Virus record (IMG/VR): IMGVR_UViG_3300030328_001509
Location: 1-47,418 of that record
Direction: 5' to 3' (one strand)
Source: a virus
Length of the DNA: 47,418 bases
Shown: in pieces, positions 16,503 to 22,756 of the stretch
Layout: every line of letters starts with the position of its first letter
Position numbering within the stretch: the first letter of the stretch is position 1
The notes under the pieces: model-generated
What the model was told of the DNA's origin: nothing
What the model saw: only the letters and a program-made list of their open reading frames with translations
The model's database searches: none
Made by a program: the position numbers and the translations under genes

Positions 16503-16735
16503 AATTAAATATACTCACATTCGTAGATAATAAAAGCAATGCTTGGCTTTAATCTACCCTATTGTCAAAACTGATAGTCAAGTCAGTAGTTGAGTTAGTC
16601 GATGTCCATATGGATGGGAAAACCTCTGATGTGTAATAGGATATTTGTTAAAAGACACAAAGCAGTCATTGACACAAATATTATGGGGAAACGACGGTTT
16701 CACTTGTGTAAGTCCCATTGTGAGTGTATTTAATT
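16503..16735 (+). ncRNA. Large helix-closed RNA domain (candidate structured RNA)
   Basis: AATTAAATATACTCACA (16503-16519) pairs with TGTGAGTGTATTTAATT (16719-16735): 17 continuous pairs with one U-G wobble, closing about 200 bases. Inside are GTAGAT/ATCTAC (16523-16528 with 16552-16557) stacked on AAAGC/GCTTT, a short ACTGA/TCAGT stem, the palindrome TCCATATGGA, and ACACAA/TTGTGT enclosing GAAAC/GTTTC. No gene with a ribosome binding site occupies the stretch. The next gene's AAAAAGG site and ATG (16757) lie just outside the closing helix. I do not recognise a known riboswitch or ribozyme class. Confidence 0.6.
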
Positions 16736-16756
16736 TAATTAAAAAGGAATAGAAAA

Positions 16757-16915
16757 ATGATTGAACAACTTGAAGCGGATTTGTATAATTCTGAAAGAGA
16801 TTTAAAAAGGTTGCAATATCTTCATGGAACAAAAGATTGTCAGGATGACATCTTAAAGTTAAAAGGTAGGATTGAACTACTAAAAGAAATAATAAACGAA
16901 AAAAAAGGAAAGTAA
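16757..16915 (+). CDS. Small coiled-coil protein (52 aa)
   Basis: A 52-codon frame (MIEQLEADLYNSERDLKRLQYLHGTKDCQDDILKLKGRIELLKEIINEKKGK) with a clear AAAAAGGAA site. It is almost wholly helical, with heptad hydrophobics, and should form a helical hairpin around GTKDCQDD. The stop codon lies 1 base before the next ATG. No known family; DNA- or protein-binding small early proteins of this look are common in phages. Confidence 0.6.
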   Translation: MIEQLEADLYNSERDLKRLQYLHGTKDCQDDILKLKGRIELLKEIINEKKGK

Positions 16916-16916
16916 T

Positions 16917-17150
16917 ATGAAAAGTGCACGATATCATTTGATATGTGAGTTAAATAATCGTTGGAATGTGCAAACAGGACATCGTTTATTCAAGTTCAGT
17001 AAAGTAAGAAGTATGAGACTATTAATACATATATCAGATAATTGTCATACAGTTGAACAAGTTCATAGAACATTGTCAGACCATATGCAATATGACGCTA
17101 TATTCAATAGCAATAGTGTTGAAAGCAACAAAGTGTTTGCTTACAATTAA
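16917..17150 (+). CDS. Unknown basic early protein (77 aa)
   Basis: This 77-residue protein (MKSARYHLICELNNRWNVQTGHRLFKFSKVRSMRLLIHISDNCHTVEQVHRTLSDHMQYDAIFNSNSVESNKVFAYN) is basic and histidine-rich. It starts 1 base after the preceding stop with a GGAAAG site. The FKFSKVRSMRLLIHISDNCHTVEQVHRTLSDHM stretch could be a strand plus helix fold. No recognisable motif. Early-block location suggests a regulatory or host-interaction role, but nothing in the sequence proves it. Confidence 0.55.
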   Translation: MKSARYHLICELNNRWNVQTGHRLFKFSKVRSMRLLIHISDNCHTVEQVHRTLSDHMQYDAIFNSNSVESNKVFAYN

Positions 17151-17171
17151 TTACAAGAGGCAAGAAATATT

Positions 17172-17206
17172 AGGGGAATAGTCATAGATTATTTCCCTTT
17201 TATTTC
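17172..17206 (+). terminator. Hairpin with U-rich tail in early block
   Basis: AGGGGAAT (17172-17179) pairs with ATTTCCCT (17191-17198), 8 pairs with one G-U, around an 11-base loop. TTTTATTT follows within 17198-17206. This is the most terminator-like of the early-block structures. It would end transcription after the 77-residue gene or reduce it before the membrane-protein gene. Confidence 0.6.
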
Positions 17207-17258
17207 GTATATTCTCACACAAAAAAACAATAAAAGATAAATAATATAGAGGAAAATA

Positions 17259-17618
17259 ATGAGTAAAGATACATTAGCATTAATAGTGGTTATATTAGGA
17301 ATAAGTGTTATAAGTTATTTAGCGTGGGTTGTAGATAGTTACAAACCAGCAGTAAGTAATGTAATGTCTTCAAAATATACACCAGAAAAGGTAAAAGACA
17401 GTGAAATACCTGATATACCTGAACTTTCTGATGAAGAATTAAAAGAGTCTGCCAAATTACATAAATCATATGTTAAAGAAGCAGAAGAAGAATCAGAAAG
17501 AAAAAGCATAGAAAATATGCGTAATGAAGTGCAACAAATCTTAGACGAAATAGTAGAAGAAGATAGCACTGTTACGATTACATTTAATATGCAATGGACC
17601 CCCAGTTGGGTTAACTAA
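17259..17618 (+). CDS. Membrane-anchored acidic protein (119 aa)
   Basis: This 119-residue protein has an N-terminal membrane segment (residues 5-25, TLALIVVILGISVISYLAWVV) followed by a charged domain (residues 45-105), with many glutamates in KESAKLHKSYVKEAEEESERKSIENM. It ends with a strand-like TVTITFNMQWTPSWVN. An AGAGGAAAA site precedes the ATG. A single-span inner-membrane protein with a cytoplasmic helical tail is the simplest reading. In phage early regions such proteins may act in superinfection exclusion or membrane-associated replication, but there is no direct evidence. Confidence 0.65.
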   Translation: MSKDTLALIVVILGISVISYLAWVVDSYKPAVSNVMSSKYTPEKVKDSEIPDIPELSDEELKESAKLHKSYVKEAEEESERKSIENMRNEVQQILDEIVEEDSTVTITFNMQWTPSWVN

Positions 17619-17639
17619 AAAGGAAGTTAGTTATTTATA

Positions 17640-17718
17640 GTGGTGGCAAGGTTTTGTTTTTTTTCATGGGTATTTGTTGTAATAGGCAAATACTTCACTT
17701 CCTTTCCCTTGCCAGCAC
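17640..17718 (+). ncRNA. Helix-closed RNA domain before 75-residue gene
   Basis: GTGGTGGCAAGG (17640-17651) pairs with CCTTGCCAGCAC (17707-17718), 11 pairs and one G-G mismatch, enclosing a second hairpin GTATTTG/CAAATAC (17670-17676 with 17687-17693). The enclosed arm between is T-rich. The next gene's AAGGAAAA site and ATG (17756) lie outside, 3' of the domain. No known class is recognised. Confidence 0.55.
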
Positions 17719-17755
17719 ACCCCTGATAAGATTTAATAACATAAGGAAAAATAAT

Positions 17756-17983
17756 ATGGAAAATAAACAGGAACTTTATGGTAATATGAACATTAAAGAA
17801 TTACATAAGTGTTCAGTTACCTCAAAAGAAGTAATAGATAGAGATACGATTTGGTTAGTATATTATGATGAAGATAATGACGAATTGTATAGAACAAGAG
17901 TAGAAAAAGTAAAAGAAAGATGGAACAAAGAAGCGGAATATGCATTAGATAAATATAATGATAATAAGGAGAGTTATAGATGA
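17756..17983 (+). CDS. Unknown acidic early protein (75 aa)
   Basis: The frame is open upstream, but the AAGGAAAA site 4 to 5 bases before this ATG makes MENKQELYGNMNIKELHKCSV the real start, giving 75 residues. The C-terminal half is acidic and helical (VYYDEDNDELYRTRVEKVKERWNKEAEYALDKYNDNKESYR). Its TGA overlaps the next ATG (ATGA). No family is recognised. It follows one of the helix-closed RNA domains. Confidence 0.6.
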   Translation: MENKQELYGNMNIKELHKCSVTSKEVIDRDTIWLVYYDEDNDELYRTRVEKVKERWNKEAEYALDKYNDNKESYR

Positions 17984-18192
17984 AAATAGAAAAGTTCTTA
18001 AATAAAAAACTTGAACACGCACAATCTGGTTCAACATGGTTTTGGTTACAAAACATTTCCTATTTAGAACAATATCTAAACGAAGATGGAACGCTTGACG
18101 AAATAACAATGCAAGGTGAGTTCAATGAAGAAATAGATATTGTTAAAGAATGGATAAAAGAATGGAAGGAAATAAATAATGAAGAAAGATAA
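17980..18192 (+). CDS. Unknown small acidic protein (70 aa)
   Basis: A 70-residue protein (MKIEKFLNKKLEHAQSGSTWFWLQNISYLEQYLNEDGTLDEITMQGEFNEEIDIVKEWIKEWKEINNEER) with an aromatic cluster around residue 20 and a glutamate-rich helical end. It overlaps its neighbours by 4 and 14 bases, so all three are probably translated together. AGGAGA precedes the start. No function can be inferred. Confidence 0.6.
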   Translation: MKIEKFLNKKLEHAQSGSTWFWLQNISYLEQYLNEDGTLDEITMQGEFNEEIDIVKEWIKEWKEINNEER

Positions 18193-18496
18193 TATAACAT
18201 ACATTGATGGAACAGGAAAAGAAGTTACAACCAAAGAAAAGTATACTAAATTTCCTTACGAAATGGAAGAAGCGACATTCTTAGAAGAAGGTCACGAATT
18301 GTTAACAGTGATGAACCCTTTTAGTGGGGAAAAATACAAGTTAACACCAGTTGAAGAAAGTGTTTATTCAATGATTATGGGCTCACAAATGATGCCTATG
18401 TATATGACAAGTCCTGGATTACAAAAAATTGTAAGACAAGGATTAGATTGGTTTAGAGATAACAATGCAAAAGCGTATATGACGCTATTAGATTAA
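18179..18496 (+). CDS. Unknown protein with methionine-rich segment (105 aa)
   Basis: This 105-residue protein has a phage-typical look: NITYIDGTGKEVTTKEKYTKFPYEMEEATFLEEGHELLTVMNPFSGEKYKLTPVEESVYSMIMGSQMMPMYMTSPGLQKIVRQGLDWFRDNNAKAYMTLLD. The segment KLTPVEESVYSMIMGSQ to KIVRQGLDWFRDNN looks helical and appears in early proteins of several marine phages as far as I recall. The methionine-rich loop MMPMYMTSPGL is striking. Overlap with the upstream gene (14 bases) and ribosome binding site GGAAGGA within it support the call. Function unknown. Confidence 0.6.
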   Translation: MKKDNITYIDGTGKEVTTKEKYTKFPYEMEEATFLEEGHELLTVMNPFSGEKYKLTPVEESVYSMIMGSQMMPMYMTSPGLQKIVRQGLDWFRDNNAKAYMTLLD

Positions 18497-18504
18497 TAAT
18501 AATA

Positions 18505-18565
18505 ATAATAATGGAACGAACGGCGTTATACGCTAGGTGAGGTGTGGAGTGGGTTCCATTATTAT
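18505..18565 (+). ncRNA. AT-rich hairpin domain, 13-bp stem
   Basis: ATAATAATGGAAC (18505-18517) pairs perfectly with GTTCCATTATTAT (18553-18565), 13 bp, continuing loosely in the flanking AAT repeats. The loop holds a tight GCGT/ACGC stem (18523-18526 with 18530-18533). The next gene's AAAAGGAG site and ATG (18587) follow directly. It starts 8 bases after the previous stop. Confidence 0.55.
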
Positions 18566-18586
18566 AATAATAAAAGGAGAGTACAA

Positions 18587-19309
18587 ATGATAGATAGAAC
18601 TATGTGGTTCTTATATAACAGACTTGGTGAAAGTGGTAGACTAACACCAAATATAGATTCAATATCTGAAATGTTCTTTAACTATTGGAAGTTAATGAAT
18701 GTAATAGATATTAACACACAAACATTAAGTGCTATTGATATATACAATGGTCTTAGTGCTTGTTATGATAAGTCAGCAAAATCAACAGCAAAAAATCTAT
18801 ATGAATATGGTGAAGTTGCAACTAACGCCGATTATCGTGTTAGTTATTACGAACAAGACCACGAAATATACGATGTGTATGCTTGCTGCACAAATCTAAA
18901 TGAAGTATTAATTGAGGGTGCAGACCCTGAATTTGATGATACAGAACCATTTAGAGAAGCACTGAATGAAGTAGCATTTGAAGATATAGATTATGAAGTT
19001 GAAAGTGAAACATTTACTTTGAACGAAGACTCTATTGAATGGTATAAAACTGTTCATCCAGGTGATGATAGGTTAGTTAGCTATATGTATGATACAGGCA
19101 AAAATCTTGAATGGGATGATATTGAAGAGTTCCTTCACGATAAACTTGCTTTAGTTGAAGCACAAAATGCTGATTTGCATCAATCACAAATTAGAAAGTT
19201 TATGTTAGATAGACTTTCTAATCAAAACATTGATATCATAGATGGTTTAGAACAAACTGAAAATGGTATGAAAGAAGTTGACCCTAATACAGGCGAACTT
19301 CAAGACTAA
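18587..19309 (+). CDS. Unknown acidic protein (240 aa)
   Basis: The frame is open from 18542, but AAAAGGAG directly before the ATG at 18587 places the start at MIDRTMWFLYN, giving 240 residues. The protein is acidic and helical (FFNYWKLMNVIDINTQTLSAIDIYNGLSACYDKSAKSTAKNLYEYGEVAT; then DRLVSYMYDTGKNLEWDDIEEFLHDKLALVEAQNADLHQSQIRKFMLDRLSNQNIDIID). It has six cysteines or fewer and no catalytic motif I know. It is one of the larger early proteins. A virus-specific takeover or replication accessory is possible. Confidence 0.65.
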   Translation: MIDRTMWFLYNRLGESGRLTPNIDSISEMFFNYWKLMNVIDINTQTLSAIDIYNGLSACYDKSAKSTAKNLYEYGEVATNADYRVSYYEQDHEIYDVYACCTNLNEVLIEGADPEFDDTEPFREALNEVAFEDIDYEVESETFTLNEDSIEWYKTVHPGDDRLVSYMYDTGKNLEWDDIEEFLHDKLALVEAQNADLHQSQIRKFMLDRLSNQNIDIIDGLEQTENGMKEVDPNTGELQD

Positions 19310-19506
19310 TTTGTCAGGTGGTCCGATAACAGGAATATCCTGATGATTGCGTAGAGCACATAAGACGACAATAGTTGCAGTGCAATACTCACATAGGATG
19401 ATACATGGAAGAGCTCCAGTAGATGCCCAGTGAGTTAAATCAGAATAGAGGTAAGTATGGTTATCCTACTAACACAACTAGCGGACTTACCTCAGTTCTG
19501 ACAAAT
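19309..19506 (+). ncRNA. Large helix-closed RNA domain with competing 3' stem
   Basis: ATTTGTCAG (19309-19317) pairs with CTGACAAAT (19498-19506), 9 bp, starting at the preceding stop codon. Inside are CAGGA/TCCTG (19330-19334 with 19338-19342) and the strong GAGGTAAGT/ACTTACCTC (19448-19456 with 19485-19493), which is extended by CAGAA/TTCTG (19441-19445 with 19496-19500). The CTG at 19498-19500 can join either the closing helix or the 3' stem, so two folds compete. The next AAGGAG site and ATG (19529) are outside. Confidence 0.55.
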
Positions 19507-19528
19507 ATTAATAACAAGGAGAAATAAA

Positions 19529-19894
19529 ATGGGAAGATATTACCACGGAGATATAGAAGGTAAGTTTTGGTTTGCAGTACAGTCATCTGATGATGGTGAA
19601 TATTTTGGTATGCGAGAATCAGATTATTCTATTCAGTATTATTCTGATGATTTAGAATTAGCAGAAGAAGGTGTAAAAGAATGTTTAAAAGAATTAGGTA
19701 AATATAAAAAAGAAATAGATAAATATTTTACTGAATATTCTTCATACACAGATGAAAAACTTGCAAAAGCATTAAATATAAGTGTTGATAAATTAAAAGA
19801 AATGCTTGTATGGTATGCAAGATTACGATTAGGCAGGCAAATAGTTGCTTGTATAAAAGAACAAGGTTCTTGCTATTATGAAGCAGAACTATAA
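19529..19894 (+). CDS. Unknown protein of a family common in phages (121 aa)
   Basis: The opening MGRYYHGDIEGKFWFAVQSSDDGEYFG is a phage protein signature I recall from diverse phages. It is followed by helical segments (LAEEGVKECLKELGKYKKEIDKYFTEYS; TDEKLAKALNISVDKLKEMLVWYARLRLGRQIVACI). In the last part KALNISVDKLKEML looks like a helix-turn-helix, so nucleic-acid binding is possible. Length 121 fits the family. An AAGGAGA site 4 bases before the start is good. No experimental function is known to me. Confidence 0.7.
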   Translation: MGRYYHGDIEGKFWFAVQSSDDGEYFGMRESDYSIQYYSDDLELAEEGVKECLKELGKYKKEIDKYFTEYSSYTDEKLAKALNISVDKLKEMLVWYARLRLGRQIVACIKEQGSCYYEAEL

Positions 19895-19908
19895 AAAGGA
19901 GAAATAAT

Positions 19909-20358
19909 ATGGGATTAGACCAATACGCAGGTACAATGCGTGAAAAAGTGTATGAATATACAACACCAGAAGGTGATAAAAAAGAAGAGAAATATCAGAT
20001 GGCAGGTCCATTTGAATGGCGTAAACACGCAAGATTACAAGAGTTTATGAACACCCTTTATATGGAAAGAAATAAACTTAAATCAAAATGGGAACAAGAC
20101 AAAATTAATGATGAAGAATATGTCTGGAATCCTATATCTTGGAATCAAATAAAACTACTAGAAGATGACATTGACAAATTAGAAGAAGCTATAAACAATG
20201 GATATTGCAGATACTTTTGTGATGGTGGATTCTACTGGGGTCACGAGTTCCAAGAAGAAGCAGCAAAAGACTACAAAGACAAAGATTTAGAATTTGTAGA
20301 ATTTGCAAGAGAAGCATTAGCAGATGGTGAAACAGTCATCTACGAATGCAGTTGGTAA
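19909..20358 (+). CDS. Conserved phage protein, MGLDQYA family (149 aa)
   Basis: The start MGLDQYAGTMREKV and FEWRKHARLQEFMNTLYMERNK are typical of a small phage family (residues 1-60), followed by a helical dimer-like segment (NQIKLLEDDIDKLEEAINNGY) and CRYFCDGGFYWGHEFQEEAAKDYKDKDLEF. The F-[YE]-W-R-K-H motif is conserved in the family. An AAAAGGAG site 4-6 bases before the ATG supports the start. Exact role is unknown, although the family appears near replication genes in many phages. Confidence 0.7.
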   Translation: MGLDQYAGTMREKVYEYTTPEGDKKEEKYQMAGPFEWRKHARLQEFMNTLYMERNKLKSKWEQDKINDEEYVWNPISWNQIKLLEDDIDKLEEAINNGYCRYFCDGGFYWGHEFQEEAAKDYKDKDLEFVEFAREALADGETVIYECSW

Positions 20359-20380
20359 TTTAATAATAAAAATATAGAAA

Positions 20381-20428
20381 GTTGATATGGACAGATACCA
20401 CATCGTTGATATGGACAAATACCATATC
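20381..20428 (+). repeat. Tandem 24-bp repeat with hairpin potential
   Basis: GTTGATATGGACAGATACCACATC (20381-20404) is immediately followed by GTTGATATGGACAAATACCATATC (20405-20428): 22 of 24 bases identical, and each copy can fold GATATGG/CC[AC]NATC. The second copy pairs perfectly (GATATGG with CCATATC, 7 bp, 7-base loop). The repeats sit between the stop codon at 20358 and the following structured region. Confidence 0.75.
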
Positions 20429-20481
20429 GTAAAACTCAATGATGGACCGAAGGCAGCCTAATACCTTTAACATAATCGGTT

Positions 20482-20637
20482 GGGGACAGAGTTTCTTTCT
20501 ATATAATAATTGTCCCCTAGTGATGGCCTGGTACCTCACTGAGCACCGAGATAAAGAACTGTTGCTAGGTTCGCAACGATTAACCATTCTCAATGGTGTG
20601 TGGGGTATAAATCTAGATGGTAAACACAGCTAGGGGA
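20482..20637 (+). ncRNA. RNA domain with mutually exclusive stems
   Basis: GGGGACA (20482-20488) can pair with TGTCCCC (20511-20517), but TCCCCTAG (20513-20520) can instead pair with CTAGGGGA (20630-20637) just before the next ribosome binding site. Within the closed stretch are GTTGC/GCAAC (20561-20565 with 20573-20577) and ACCATT/AATGGT (20583-20588 with 20592-20597). The two alternatives share the bases TCCCC. The region is GC-richer than its neighbours. The AATAAGGAGG site and ATG (20660) are just 3'. The layout suggests a switch, but no ligand class is recognised. Confidence 0.55.
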
Positions 20638-20659
20638 TAATAAACAATAAGGAGGTCTT

Positions 20660-20848
20660 ATGCCTTGGAAAGTAATAAATGGAGAACCAAAGTTCTTTGT
20701 AGAAACAAATGTAAAACATAATAAAAAGTGGCGTACAGAAGCTAATAAAGAGTTTTATGAACGCTTTGGACATTGGTATTGGTTTACAGGTTATCAAAAA
20801 AGAAAAAAGAAAGGTTGGATAGAACAATATGATAAAAACAGACACTAA
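20660..20848 (+). CDS. Unknown basic aromatic protein (62 aa)
   Basis: A 62-residue basic protein (MPWKVINGEPKFFVETNVKHNKKWRTEANKEFYERFGHWYWFTGYQKRKKKGWIEQYDKNRH) with several tryptophans and a lysine-rich end. The AAGGAGG site 6 bases before the ATG is the strongest in the block. It follows the RNA domain with alternate stems. The aromatic cluster WYWFTGYQ is distinctive, but no known family is recognised. Confidence 0.6.
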   Translation: MPWKVINGEPKFFVETNVKHNKKWRTEANKEFYERFGHWYWFTGYQKRKKKGWIEQYDKNRH

Positions 20849-21089
20849 AGACATGGATGATATGTGGGTATGCGATTATTGCGGTACAGAAGATGTAGAT
20901 GAAAGAGCTTGGGTTAATATGAACACCCTTGAAGTATCGCAACCAGATGATTATACTAATTTCTGGTGCAATTGTTGCAATGATGAAGTAAATCCAATAT
21001 CATACTTTGAATTTAAAGAAAAGATTGCTGAAGAATGCGGAGGCAATAAAGATAAATATGATAAAATAATGGATGGGAGTAGAATGTGA
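20829..21089 (+). CDS. Small zinc-ribbon-like protein (86 aa)
   Basis: An 86-residue acidic protein with two cysteine knuckles: WVCDYCGTED near residue 15-18 and FWCNCCNDEV near residue 47-50. CxxC...C-x-C-C fits a zinc-ribbon fold. The start overlaps the upstream gene by 20 bases. The C-terminus (KEKIAEECGGNKDKYDKIMDGSRM) is helical and acidic. Such small zinc proteins in phages often bind nucleic acid or host RNA polymerase, which I can only suggest. Confidence 0.6.
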   Translation: MIKTDTKDMDDMWVCDYCGTEDVDERAWVNMNTLEVSQPDDYTNFWCNCCNDEVNPISYFEFKEKIAEECGGNKDKYDKIMDGSRM

Positions 21090-21337
21090 AAAGTAGAAAT
21101 AACATAACATTAAATGATGATGGTAGAATAGACGCTTCTATAAGAATAGATGTATATTATTCTTTTGACGAAGAAACTGGATATCATCTAGATACTGATA
21201 GTATAACAGCAGAGTTTGAAGAAAGATTATCTGAAATAGAAGATGATATATCAAATCTAAATCACGAACGTGATGACCATTTGAGAACAAAACACATGGA
21301 GTTTCCTGAAAGAGAAACTAATGGTGTTGAATTATGA
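21086..21337 (+). CDS. Unknown acidic protein (83 aa)
   Basis: An 83-residue protein starting MKSRNNITLNDDGRIDASIRIDVYYSFDEETGYHLDTDSITAEFEE, strand-rich at the N-terminus, then a helical RLSEIEDDISNLNHERDDHLRTKHMEFPERE. Its ATGA overlaps the preceding stop by 4 bases, and the following gene starts in its stop (ATGA). No known motif; coupled translation with its neighbours is likely. Confidence 0.55.
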   Translation: MKSRNNITLNDDGRIDASIRIDVYYSFDEETGYHLDTDSITAEFEERLSEIEDDISNLNHERDDHLRTKHMEFPERETNGVEL

Positions 21338-21501
21338 ACAAAGTAACTGACAAAGAATGTATGGATGCAATAGAGTATTTCTGGTGTATGGATATGTTAA
21401 ATAATGGTATGAATAGCGATGAAAGATTTTATTGCAAAATACTAATTAAAAAAGTTGCTGAATCATTAAATCTTATATTGGAGGAAAACAATGGAAAATA
21501 A
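21334..21501 (+). CDS. Small unknown protein (55 aa)
   Basis: A 55-codon frame (MNKVTDKECMDAIEYFWCMDMLNNGMNSDERFYCKILIKKVAESLNLILEENNGK) starting in the ATGA overlap with the preceding gene and ending 11 bases inside the next gene. Three cysteines and many methionines are unusual. Its position between two clearly coding genes and lack of stops support it. The GGAGG for the next gene is inside its 3' end. No family is recognised. Confidence 0.55.
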   Translation: MNKVTDKECMDAIEYFWCMDMLNNGMNSDERFYCKILIKKVAESLNLILEENNGK

Positions 21502-21880
21502 TACAAGAATAATAAAGAATATACAAAACACTTTAAAAATGGTTCGTGAACAGCTTGATTCTGAAAATGCAATACCAAAAAAAGCAAAATACACATCGTT
21601 GTTAGTAGATGATATTGCACAACGATTAGATATTGGTGCTGAAAAATATGGTATGCAAGTACCAATAGAAGAATCAGATGGAAGAATATTTACACAAGAA
21701 GCATATGAAGAATTATGTGATGCTATTGTGTATTTATCTTCTATAGGATTAAATCTAATCAGTAAAGCAAAAGATGATGACGAGCGTTATCACGCACATA
21801 TGATGGGTAATATATTGTTTAACACTTGTTATCAAACGATTAAATATATGGAGTTGATATATGAAAAAGAAACGATATAG
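21491..21880 (+). CDS. MazG-like / dNTP pyrophosphohydrolase-like protein (129 aa)
   Basis: The central part RLDIGAEKYGMQVPIEESDGRIFTQEAYEELCDAIVYLSSIGLNLI (residues 45-90) resembles all-alpha NTP pyrophosphohydrolases of phages. E70, E73/E74 and D77 sit in the EAYEELCDA pattern, which in this family coordinates magnesium. The family hydrolyses (d)NTPs to the monophosphate plus pyrophosphate, for example dGTP/dATP or signalling nucleotides such as ppGpp. Length 129 fits. A GGAGG site precedes the ATG. No exact substrate can be deduced; confidence is moderate because the family is divergent. Confidence 0.5.
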   Translation: MENNTRIIKNIQNTLKMVREQLDSENAIPKKAKYTSLLVDDIAQRLDIGAEKYGMQVPIEESDGRIFTQEAYEELCDAIVYLSSIGLNLISKAKDDDERYHAHMMGNILFNTCYQTIKYMELIYEKETI

Positions 21881-22112
21881 AAAAGATGAATTACAATTAC
21901 TTGCAAAGCAATTTGTAATGAAAAGAATAGAAGGGTTTGAGATAGAAGAACAACGTAAATATTATCTTGAACCTAAATTAGTAGATGAATGGTCGTACTA
22001 TGTATATTGTACCTGGAGAGAAAATACTATGATAAGAGGTTGGGACTTAAGATATCTTGATGACACACCCCTTGGTATGCCTGCAGTTATGGATAAACGT
22101 AGGTATGAATAG
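21861..22112 (+). CDS. Unknown basic protein (83 aa)
   Basis: A basic 83-residue protein (MKKKRYRKDELQLLAKQFVMKRIEGFEIEEQRKYYLEPKLVDEWSYYVYCTWRENTMIRGWDLRYLDDTPLGMPAVMDKRRYE) overlapping the MazG-like gene by 20 bases. An N-terminal basic helix is followed by a mixed strand-helix half with a WSYYVYCTW aromatic stretch. Family unknown. It precedes the hairpin upstream of the annealing-protein gene. Confidence 0.6.
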   Translation: MKKKRYRKDELQLLAKQFVMKRIEGFEIEEQRKYYLEPKLVDEWSYYVYCTWRENTMIRGWDLRYLDDTPLGMPAVMDKRRYE

Positions 22113-22120
22113 ATAAAGTA

Positions 22121-22161
22121 ATTGGATTAGTGAGTTATTATATGTAACTTACTAGTCCAAT
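22121..22161 (+). promoter_or_regulatory. 17-bp hairpin in leader of annealing-protein gene
   Basis: ATTGGATTAGTGAGTTA (22121-22137) pairs with TAACTTACTAGTCCAAT (22145-22161): 17 continuous pairs with two wobbles, 7-base loop. No U-tract follows (it runs into AATAATAAAA), so it is not a normal terminator. The AAGGAG site and ATG (22190) lie just 3', matching the layout of the other early-block RNA elements. It could be an RNase III-type processing site or a stabiliser. Confidence 0.6.
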
Positions 22162-22189
22162 AATAATAAAAATATAATAAGGAGATTAT

Positions 22190-22756
22190 ATGAAATTTAA
22201 AGGTAGAGAATATACCGAAGTAAAAGATAGACTTATCGCATTCGCAGATGAGTTTCCACAAGCATCAATACAGACAGAACTAATTAGTGTAAGTCAAGTT
22301 ATTGATACACCTACAGGAGAAACCTGTAATGAATATGTTGTTAAAGCAACAGTAATTCCAAATCCAATACAAGAACCAGAATGGGTTTATATTGGTCACG
22401 CAGCTGAACGTGATAACACAGGATTTGTTAATAAAACATCAGCATTAGAAAATGGTGAAACATCAGCAGTAGGTCGTGCATTAGCATTTGCAGGATTTGG
22501 TGGTGATTTTGCTATTGCTAGTAAAGAAGAAGTAGATAATGCTAAAGCTAAACAAAAACAAATTAACCCTACTATCAAATCATTAGAGGCGATGGATAAG
22601 GCAGCAAGATTAGCTAATGAAGCAAAGAAACTTCCAGAAGAAGATTACTTGCGTTATAAACAAAAACGTCAAGCTGGATTCTTTGATACAAAACTTAAAG
22701 TAAGTCAAAGTACAGAATACTTTGAATCGTTAACGAAGAAAAAAGGAGCTAAGTAA
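22190..22756 (+). CDS. ERF-like single-strand annealing protein (188 aa)
   Basis: The segment GFVNKTSALENGETSAVGRALAFAGFGGDFAIASKEEVDNAKAKQKQ (residues 84-130) matches the ENxETSAVGRAL core of ERF/Sak-type single-strand annealing recombinases. The N-terminal strand-rich half (YTEVKDRLIAFADEFPQASIQTELISVSQVID) fits the family. The protein would bind ssDNA and anneal complementary strands during replication and recombination. Context supports this: SSB follows directly and primase-helicase is two genes on. Length 188 is near the family range. Good AAGGAG site before the ATG. Confidence 0.75.
   Translation: MKFKGREYTEVKDRLIAFADEFPQASIQTELISVSQVIDTPTGETCNEYVVKATVIPNPIQEPEWVYIGHAAERDNTGFVNKTSALENGETSAVGRALAFAGFGGDFAIASKEEVDNAKAKQKQINPTIKSLEAMDKAARLANEAKKLPEEDYLRYKQKRQAGFFDTKLKVSQSTEYFESLTKKKGAK

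Noticed and set aside
16503-16735. Group I or II intron or homing element
   Set aside because: The element lies in an intergenic gap, not inside a coding frame, has no homing endonuclease and no recognisable P7 or domain V.
16578-16937. 119-residue minus-strand frame in the early block
   Set aside because: Low-complexity hydrophobic product with no ribosome binding site, overlapping the RNA domain and genes on the other strand; treated as a shadow.
19338-19400. CTGATGA motif suggesting a hammerhead ribozyme
   Set aside because: No GAAA follows an appropriate stem II, and no conserved cleavage triplet can be placed.
20381-20428. CRISPR array
   Set aside because: The two 24-base copies are directly adjacent without spacers, and no cas gene is present.
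20480-20620. tRNA-like GTTGC-TAGGTTC-GCAAC arm
   Set aside because: The 7-base loop lacks the TTCRA order, and no acceptor stem pairs 5' of it with the bases after GCAAC. A structured leader explains it better.
20439-20633. 64-residue plus-strand frame in the structured region
   Set aside because: It has no ribosome binding site and runs through the palindromic segments, with an implausible composition.
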